Assembly (NCBI RefSeq): GCF_001995215.1 | Contig: NZ_MUXN01000015.1 | Span: 62,001 to 126,000, forward strand | DNA from: Amycolatopsis azurea DSM 43854 | Lineage (GTDB): Bacteria; Actinomycetota; Actinomycetes; Mycobacteriales; Pseudonocardiaceae | Length of the DNA stretch: 64,000 bases | Reading direction: 5' to 3' | Shown here: positions 58,988 through 64,000 of the stretch, piece by piece | How the letters are laid out: each line of letters begins with the position of its first letter | Position numbering within the stretch: position 1 is the first letter of the stretch | Notes under the pieces: model-generated | What the model saw: the letters and a program-made list of their open reading frames with translations, nothing else | What the model was told of the DNA's origin: nothing | Databases searched by the model: none | Translations under genes and position numbers: made by a program

Positions 58988-60808
58988 GTGGCCACAGCGA
59001 ATTTCCGGGGCTACGCTTCGTCCGTGGTCCCCGTCGATGTCAACGGCCGTCGCTTGGTCGGGGCGGCCGCCATCCGTCTGCTGTCGATCGACGTCGTCCT
59101 CACGCTCCTCGTGATCACGGGCGGCGCGCGCGTGCTCCACCTGGCCTCGACGACGCCGTCTCCCGCCACCGAACCGGCGACGGTCGCGCACGTCTTCGCC
59201 TTGAGCCACCTCACTTCCTTCACCGACACCGGGGTCACCGGGACGTCGCCGTTCGGCTGGGCGCAGCTCGCCTGGTACGCGCTGATCTCGCGGGCGTTCG
59301 ACCGGACCACCGTCCCGGTCACGGCGGTCCGCGAAACGATGGTGATCACGGCGGTGCTGTGCGCGGTGCTGCTGTGGCTCCTCGCGCGACGGCTGGGTCT
59401 GCCGTTCTGGGCGGCGACCATGGCCGTCGTGCTGATGGCGGTGTCGCCGCTCGCGATCGGGATGCAGCGGGTGGTGCTCGTCGAACATCTCGCGGTCACC
59501 TGGATCCTCGCCGCGTTCGTCCTCGCCGCGACACCTCGCGAGCGGGCACGGCCGTGGCACGACGTCCTCGCGGCGTCCTGCCTTCTCGCGGCCGTCCTCA
59601 CGTCACCTTTCGCCTTGCTCGCGCTGCCCGCGGCGGGCTGGCTGCTCGTCCGGCGGAGGGAGGCGTCCCGCGTCGCGTTCACCGCCGTGGTGTTCACGCT
59701 CGGCCTCGGGATCGCGTTCGGCCCCGCCGGGCCCGCGCTGCGTCCGGAGCTTCCCGAACCGGGGCCGCCGGGCATCGCCGGCTGGGTCGCGCTGGATCCC
59801 GTGTTCGTCGTGCTGTCGATGGTCGCGATCGTCGCCGGGATGGTCCTGCCCCGGACGCGCCCACTCGCCGTGTCGGCGCTGCTGCTCGCCGCGGTCCTCG
59901 CCTTCCCGGCGATCCCCGTCGAACTGCCGCTCGCACTGCTGATCCCACTGACGCCGCTGCTCGTCGCCGAAGTCGCGGCCACGATCGCGGCGGGCAGGCC
60001 ACCCGCCGGGCATCGCCCGGTGCCGACGCGCCGTCCCGTTCCGGCCGTCGTGCTGGCGACGGTGCTGACGTTCGTCTCCGTGGCGGGCTGGGCGCACGGT
60101 TTCGCCAGGCTGGACCAGTCCGGCGACCCGGCGCTCACCCAAGCGCGAGAGTGGTTGCAGGACAACGCTTCCGGTGCCGTCGTCCTGGTCGACGACGCGA
60201 GCTGGACCGAACTCGCCGCGGACAGGTGGCCGACCGGTTCGCTGATCCCGATCGGCTCGTGCGCGGTCACCTGCGCCACCCCGGAATGGGCCGTGCTGAC
60301 CGCTTCCGGGCAGCGCGAGGGGTCCCGTTTCCCCGCCGCGGCGGCGGTTCTCGCCGGGTCCACGAAGGTCGCGGTCTTCGGCGCCGTCACGGTTTCGCGG
60401 TTCGGCGAGCCCTCGGACTTCCCCGGCGCGACCGAGGAATCCGGAGCGCGTTCCCGCGCCGGTGCGGCATTGGCGGCGTCGGAACGAATCCGGTGCGAAG
60501 GCCGTACCCGCGACGCGTTGACCGCCGGCAGGGTCGACCCCCGGCTGATCGCCACCGTCGCCGCGCTCGCCACCCTCCATCCGCTCCGGCTGGTCGATTT
60601 TCCCGCCATGCCGGGCGAAGCGGCCGCCGATCAGCCACTGCGCCGACTGGTCGTCTCCGGTAACGACGAGGCCGCCATCGCCGACTTCTTCACCGGTCAG
60701 CGCGCCACGTTCCAGCCCGCGTCCGTCACCCGGGTGCGGGGCGGAGTGCTCGTGACGTACCCGTTGTTCCCCCCGTCCGGACTGCTCACGCCGTTCTCGT
60801 CACCTTGA
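58988..60808 (+). CDS. Polytopic membrane protein, glycosyltransferase (GT-C)-like, unknown
   Basis: The 606-residue protein has about ten membrane helices in the first 370 residues and an extracytoplasmic C-terminal part of about 230 residues. The first half is arranged as in GT-C lipid-linked sugar transferases (helix, external loop, SPLAIGMQRVVLVEHLAV as second helix), but the DD/DE motif of the catalytic loop is not clear. The C-terminal part includes three cysteines. Start GTG at 58988 is uncertain; a GTG at 59024 is possible. It is the first of three co-directional genes with DUF4397 and sortase, spaced 25 bases and an overlap. Confidence 0.6.
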   Translation: MATANFRGYASSVVPVDVNGRRLVGAAAIRLLSIDVVLTLLVITGGARVLHLASTTPSPATEPATVAHVFALSHLTSFTDTGVTGTSPFGWAQLAWYALISRAFDRTTVPVTAVRETMVITAVLCAVLLWLLARRLGLPFWAATMAVVLMAVSPLAIGMQRVVLVEHLAVTWILAAFVLAATPRERARPWHDVLAASCLLAAVLTSPFALLALPAAGWLLVRRREASRVAFTAVVFTLGLGIAFGPAGPALRPELPEPGPPGIAGWVALDPVFVVLSMVAIVAGMVLPRTRPLAVSALLLAAVLAFPAIPVELPLALLIPLTPLLVAEVAATIAAGRPPAGHRPVPTRRPVPAVVLATVLTFVSVAGWAHGFARLDQSGDPALTQAREWLQDNASGAVVLVDDASWTELAADRWPTGSLIPIGSCAVTCATPEWAVLTASGQREGSRFPAAAAVLAGSTKVAVFGAVTVSRFGEPSDFPGATEESGARSRAGAALAASERIRCEGRTRDALTAGRVDPRLIATVAALATLHPLRLVDFPAMPGEAAADQPLRRLVVSGNDEAAIADFFTGQRATFQPASVTRVRGGVLVTYPLFPPSGLLTPFSSP

Positions 60809-60833
60809 CCCCCCGGCAAAGAAAGGTCCCGCA

Positions 60834-61667
60834 ATGCGTCTCCTCACGGCCCTGCTGAGACCCGCCGTCGCGCTCGCCGCCGCCTTGGTGCTGCTGGGTG
60901 GTTCGCCGCTCGCCGCCCACGCGGCGCCCGGCCCCGGCGTCGGCTGGATCCGCGTCGGGCACTTCTCACCCAAGGTTCCGCCGGTCGACATCTACTTCGC
61001 CGCTTTCGGCAAGCCCGAGAAGGTCGTCATCCGCAAGGCCGGCTACGGCGCGGTGACCCCGTACTCCTCGGTGGCTCCCGGCGCGTACACCGTTTCGATG
61101 CGCCCCGCGGACGCCGCCGCGTCCTCACCGCCCGCGCTGAGCGCGACGATCGAGCTCAAGGAGGCGAGCGCGTATTCCCTGCTGGTGTTCGCGAACGGGC
61201 CCGGTGGGGGCTTGCAGGGCAGCCTGGTCCAGGACGATCTGAGCGCGCCCGCGGCCGGGAACGGACGGGTGCGCGTCGTCCAGGGTTCGGCCGCCCTGAC
61301 CCCGGTGAGCGTCGCCGGACAGGACGGGAAATCCGTGGTGAACGGCGCGGCGTACGGCTCAACGACGCCGTACACCGAGCTTCCCGAAGGACGCTGGCCG
61401 CTGAAGCTGACCTCGGGCGGCACGACCTCGGAGTCCACAGTGGACGTCAAGGCCGGGTCGACGACCAGCCTCCTGGTGACCGAGAACGGCACCGGATTGA
61501 AGACCGAGGCGATCGCCGACGGCGCCACCCTGCCGGACCCGCCGAAACTCGGCGTCGAGACCGGTGGCGGCGGGACCGCCCCGGAGTCCGTGCCGTGGTG
61601 GCTTTTCGTACTCCCGGTCGCGCTCGCGCTGCTGGTGTTCCGGCGGCGCCCGGCCCATGATCGCTGA
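60834..61667 (+). CDS. DUF4397 secreted surface protein with C-terminal anchor
   Basis: The 277-residue protein has a signal peptide (MRLLTALLRPAVALAAALVLLG, in part), two DUF4397 beta-domains (about 35-125 and 130-220: VGWIRVGHFSPKVPPVDIYF and GNGRVRVVQGSAALTPVSV), a linker and a C-terminal membrane helix (WWLFVLPVALALLVF) ending in RRRPAHDR. This is the shape of a sortase substrate, hydrophobic segment plus basic tail, but no LPxTG-like motif is seen before it. The sortase gene directly follows and overlaps by eleven bases. Role on the surface unknown. Confidence 0.82.
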   Translation: MRLLTALLRPAVALAAALVLLGGSPLAAHAAPGPGVGWIRVGHFSPKVPPVDIYFAAFGKPEKVVIRKAGYGAVTPYSSVAPGAYTVSMRPADAAASSPPALSATIELKEASAYSLLVFANGPGGGLQGSLVQDDLSAPAAGNGRVRVVQGSAALTPVSVAGQDGKSVVNGAAYGSTTPYTELPEGRWPLKLTSGGTTSESTVDVKAGSTTSLLVTENGTGLKTEAIADGATLPDPPKLGVETGGGGTAPESVPWWLFVLPVALALLVFRRRPAHDR

Positions 61668-62244
61668 GCGCGTCGGCATCGTCCTTTTCGGACTCTTGAC
61701 ACTCGCCGCCTGCGCACCCGCCCCGGCTCCTCCGGTCCCGGCGGGAGCGGCCGCGCCGACCGTGTCCGGCCCGCTTCCGCTTCCCGCCAGGGCGAAGGTG
61801 TCGCCGGTCCGTCTGACGATCCCGGCGATCGGTCTCGACCAGGCGGGGCTGGTCCCGCTCGCGCTCGGCGCCGCGGGCGAACTCCAGGCGCCCGTCCGGT
61901 TCTCCGACGTCGGCTGGTACGAGGGCGGTCCGGTGCCGGGCGACCCCGGCCCCGCCGTCCTCGCCGCGCACGTGGACTCGCGTTCGGGACCGGCGCCGTT
62001 CTTCCGGCTGCGAGACCTGCGGTCCGGCGACGAGGTACGGGTCGCGCGGTCCGACGGCGCCGACGTCGTGTTCCGCGTCGACTCCGTCCAGCGTTACCCG
62101 AAGAACGAATTCCCGACGCAGGCCGTCTACGGACCGGCGCCGGGAAGTGCGCTTCGGCTGATCACCTGCGGAGGAAGCTTCGACACGGCGAAACGGTCCT
62201 ATCGGGACAACGTCGTCGTGTACGCCTCACAACGCTGGGACTAG
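61657..62244 (+). CDS. Class F sortase with lipoprotein-type N-terminus
   Basis: The 195-residue sortase has the catalytic triad of the family: His105 in LAAHVDS, Cys171 in LITCGGSF and Arg183 in SYRDNVV. Class F sortases are of actinobacteria and often lack an obvious substrate. Unusually the N-terminus carries a lipobox-like LTLAACAP (Cys19) in place of a plain membrane anchor, which would make it a lipid-anchored enzyme. It starts inside the DUF4397 gene and its end overlaps the convergent SsuD-like gene by 18 bases. Confidence 0.87.
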   Translation: MIAERVGIVLFGLLTLAACAPAPAPPVPAGAAAPTVSGPLPLPARAKVSPVRLTIPAIGLDQAGLVPLALGAAGELQAPVRFSDVGWYEGGPVPGDPGPAVLAAHVDSRSGPAPFFRLRDLRSGDEVRVARSDGADVVFRVDSVQRYPKNEFPTQAVYGPAPGSALRLITCGGSFDTAKRSYRDNVVVYASQRWD

Positions 62245-63336
62245 GCCGCGGCGGGCCAGCTCCGGCCGGACACCTTCGCCGAACCAGTACGCCTCCTCCA
62301 GATGCGGATATCCGGAGAGGACGAATTCCTCGATGCCGTGCGCGTGGTACTCCTCGATGAGATCGGCGACCTCGCGGTGGCTGCCGACCAGAGCCGTGCC
62401 GGCGCCGCCGCGCACCAGGCCGATGCCCGCCCACAGGTTCGGGTGGATCTCCAGCCCGCGGACGCCGCCGCCGGTCTTCCCGCCGTGCAGCGCCGCCATC
62501 CGCTGCTGGCCCACGGATTCACTGGCGGACAACTGTTTCTGGGTGTGGGCGATCCGCTCCGGGTCGATCGCTTCCAGCAGTTTCGCCGCCTCCGACCAGG
62601 CTTCCGCCGACGTGTCACGGGAGAGAGTGTGCAGCCGGATGCCGAAGCGGACCTTCCGGCCCTGGTCCTCGGCGAGTTCGCGGACCTTGGCGATCTTCTC
62701 GGCGACTTGCGCGGGCGGCTCGCCCCAGGTCAGGTAGACGTCGGCGTGCTTCGCCGCGATCGGCAGCGCCGCCGGGGACGAACCACCGAAGTAGATCGGC
62801 GGCACCGGGTCCGGCGCCGCGCGCGTGGTCGCTCCCTCGACCTTGAGATGCTCGCCGTCGTAGTCGAACGGCTTGCCGCTCCACACCCCGCGCACGATCT
62901 CGAGGAACTCACCGGTGCGGGCGTAGCGCTGGTCGTGGTCGTGCCAGTCGCCGAACCGGCGCTGCTCGACCGCGTCGCCACCGGTGACGACGTTGAGGAG
63001 CACGCGTCCCTGCGAAATCCGCTGGAAGGTCCCGGCCATCTGCGCGGCCAGCGTCGGCGAGACCGTCCCGGGCCGGAACGCGACCAGGAACTTGAGGCTT
63101 CTCGTCTCCCGGATCAGCGCCGCCGTCGTCAGCCAGGCGTCCTCGCACCAGGTCCCGGTCGGCGTCAGGACCCCTTCGAACCCGTTGGCCTCGGCGGCGC
63201 GGGCGACCTGGGCGAGGTAGTCGAGGCTCGGCTCACGCGCGGCGGACGCCCCGGCGGCCCGGCTCGCGTGGAAGTGCTCGACGATCGTGCGGCCGTCGCC
63301 GGTGGTGGGCAGGAACCAATGCAGCTTGAGCGTCAC
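62227..63336 (-). CDS. FMNH2-dependent alkanesulfonate monooxygenase-like (SsuD family)
   Basis: The 369-residue protein is of the SsuD group of LLM-fold monooxygenases that release sulfite from organosulfonates. Typical blocks are KLHWFLPTTGDGRTIV at the start, RSLKFLVAFRPGTVSPTLAAQ, INVVTGGD-type LLNVVTGGDAVEQRRFGDW, PIYFGGSSPAALPIAAKHAD and VLSGYPHLEEAYWFGEGV. The usual partners, SsuE flavin reductase and ABC transporter genes, are absent in the window, so other substrates (for example sulfones) are possible. GTG start at 63336. Confidence 0.88.
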   Translation of the reverse strand: MTLKLHWFLPTTGDGRTIVEHFHASRAAGASAAREPSLDYLAQVARAAEANGFEGVLTPTGTWCEDAWLTTAALIRETRSLKFLVAFRPGTVSPTLAAQMAGTFQRISQGRVLLNVVTGGDAVEQRRFGDWHDHDQRYARTGEFLEIVRGVWSGKPFDYDGEHLKVEGATTRAAPDPVPPIYFGGSSPAALPIAAKHADVYLTWGEPPAQVAEKIAKVRELAEDQGRKVRFGIRLHTLSRDTSAEAWSEAAKLLEAIDPERIAHTQKQLSASESVGQQRMAALHGGKTGGGVRGLEIHPNLWAGIGLVRGGAGTALVGSHREVADLIEEYHAHGIEEFVLSGYPHLEEAYWFGEGVRPELARRGLVPAL

Positions 63337-63473
63337 GGTTCCGAGCTTCGGCTTCCCGGGCGGGCCGGGTCAATCGGCGGGCTTCGCTTCCCGCGATCTG
63401 GACGCCTGCCGCATCCCTCGTCGCATTCAGTCGACTGACGGCGGGGCGTCGGGTCGCGGTGTCGTGGAGACAG

Positions 63474-63528
63474 GGTTGTGAAAGCCACTTTCGCAACGTT
63501 GAGGGTTGCGAAAGTGGCTTTCACAACC
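63474..63528. repeat. Perfect 55-bp palindrome, family B
   Basis: Two 24-base arms beginning GGTTGTGAAAGCCACTTTCG around GTTGAGG. Confidence 0.92.
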
Positions 63529-63641
63529 TCAGCCAGTTCGCCGAAACTCGCCGGTCCGAAGCTCTGGTGAGTGGCAGGGACCGTTCTCTTGAGAGGCAAG
63601 ACAAAGGTGGCGTGTCTGGCTCGCCCACCTGCCGGTTTCGG

Positions 63642-63698
63642 GTGTTGTGAAAGCCACTTTCGCAACATCTGACGTTGTGAAAGTGGCTTTCGCAACAC
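63642..63698. repeat. 57-bp palindrome, family B
   Basis: Two 25-base arms beginning GTGTTGTGAAAGCCACTTTC around ATCTGAC; G-T contacts occur where one arm has CGC and the other TGT. Confidence 0.92.
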
Positions 63699-63766
63699 GC
63701 CCGAGCCTTCAACAGCCCACGAGGCCGCGAGAACCGTGCAACCGACAGGACACGCTGGTACCGGGC

Positions 63767-64000
63767 TCAGCCGCCGAACATCAGGCGCCACTCGTCCAGC
63801 GACTTCGGCTGGAACACGAAGTTCGTGTCCTTGACCCGCGAGAGGTTCGCCGACGGCTCGGCCGAGTACTGGTGCCCCGGGTAGACGACGGGATCCCCGT
63901 CCAGCCCGGCCAGCCATTGCAGGCTCCGGTAGATCGCTTCCACGTCACCGCCGGGGAAATCGGTCCGGCCGCAGCCTTCGAGGAACAGCGTGTCGCCCGA
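63767..64000 (-). CDS. Metallo-beta-lactamase-fold hydrolase, C-terminal fragment
   Basis: Seventy-seven codons of the 3-prime end are in the window; the start lies beyond the right edge. The fragment reads SGDTLFLEGCGRTDFPGGD and VVYPGHQYSAEP, which contain the metal-binding Asp and His of glyoxalase II/persulfide-dioxygenase-like MBL proteins, and ends FQPKSLDEWRLMFGG. The GCGRTDFPGGD block is typical of the persulfide dioxygenase-type subgroup, but the N-terminal HxHxDH motif is not visible, so the exact function is open. Confidence 0.8.
   Translation of the reverse strand, partial: SGDTLFLEGCGRTDFPGGDVEAIYRSLQWLAGLDGDPVVYPGHQYSAEPSANLSRVKDTNFVFQPKSLDEWRLMFGG

Larger units (their letters stand above)
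63337..63766. other. Intergenic stretch with two family B palindromes
   Basis: The 430-base gap between two minus-strand genes carries palindromes at 63474-63528 and 63642-63698 and otherwise no recognisable gene. Short frames through it are read-through of the palindromes. Confidence 0.75.

Noticed and set aside
57964..60663. An 899-codon open frame on the plus strand
   Set aside because: It is extremely Arg-rich and runs out of frame through the IclR and membrane-protein genes.

Overview
The window is high-GC actinobacterial DNA with GTG and TTG starts, four-base ATGA/GTGA gene overlaps, F420-linked oxidoreductases, ergothioneine genes, an EspG/PPE-type module and mycobacteria-like gene order around gcvP/garA/pgsA. 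Together with its families of perfect intergenic palindromes this points to Pseudonocardiaceae, most likely Amycolatopsis; the genus is inferred from gene content only. No tRNA, rRNA, CRISPR, transposase or phage gene was seen, and the region reads as chromosomal.

Layout. 1-6261: a cut-off secreted hydrolase, the ergothioneine operon egtA-egtB-egtC-egtD with a deazaflavin-type nitroreductase as last gene and no egtE, and a LysR regulator divergent from an amino-acid dehydrogenase (to 7614). 7.7-13.7 kb: a peptidase, a four-gene type VII secretion-associated module and an AcnR-like repressor. 13.9-17.2 kb: two CNNM/CorC-type membrane proteins overlapping a putative DNA glycosylase gene. 17.3-20.2 kb: a short substrate-binding-like protein, an aldo/keto reductase, an XRE regulator and a SnoaL-like protein. 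20.2-28.7 kb: gcvP behind a tandem glycine riboswitch, then resR, the bifunctional-nuclease gene, ftsR, garA, gcvH and pgsA in the order known from M. tuberculosis Rv1832-Rv1822, interrupted by one TetR gene. 29-31.3 kb: two related lipoproteins and two membrane proteins of unknown role.

31.5-35.2 kb holds a tightly coupled four-gene operon: J-domain/pseudokinase, VWA protein, divergent PurA-like enzyme and an NrtR-like regulator with a decayed Nudix box. I do not recognise it as a named system and consider it the best candidate for an undescribed one. 35.2-42.2 kb: a secreted M15 peptidase, a CoA ligase with a dienoyl-CoA isomerase-like crotonase, a hydrolase/acetyltransferase pair, siroheme synthase and an ankyrin protein.

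42.3-46.1 kb is a zinc-starvation island: zinc-free S18, S14, L33 and L28 on one strand and, across a likely Zur box, a Walker-A-less CobW relative (Mrf-like), L31, L32 and an intact CobW GTPase on the other. 46.2-47.6 kb is an ArsR-SRPBCC-DUF899 operon under a long dyad. 47.7-53.4 kb is a compact operon that looks like a complete sphingolipid-breakdown route: ceramidase, sphingomyelinase, an MFS transporter of the MelB/MFSD2 type and a sphingosine-1-phosphate-lyase-like PLP enzyme, headed by a perfect 18-bp inverted repeat that touches the ribosome-binding site.

53.5-64 kb: F420-type and DUF2236 oxidoreductases with a TetR regulator, the acetaldehyde dehydrogenase/4-hydroxy-2-oxovalerate aldolase pair with an IclR regulator, a membrane protein-DUF4397-sortase cluster, an SsuD-like monooxygenase and the end of a metallo-beta-lactamase-fold protein. 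Intergenic spaces carry at least ten long palindromes in several related families.
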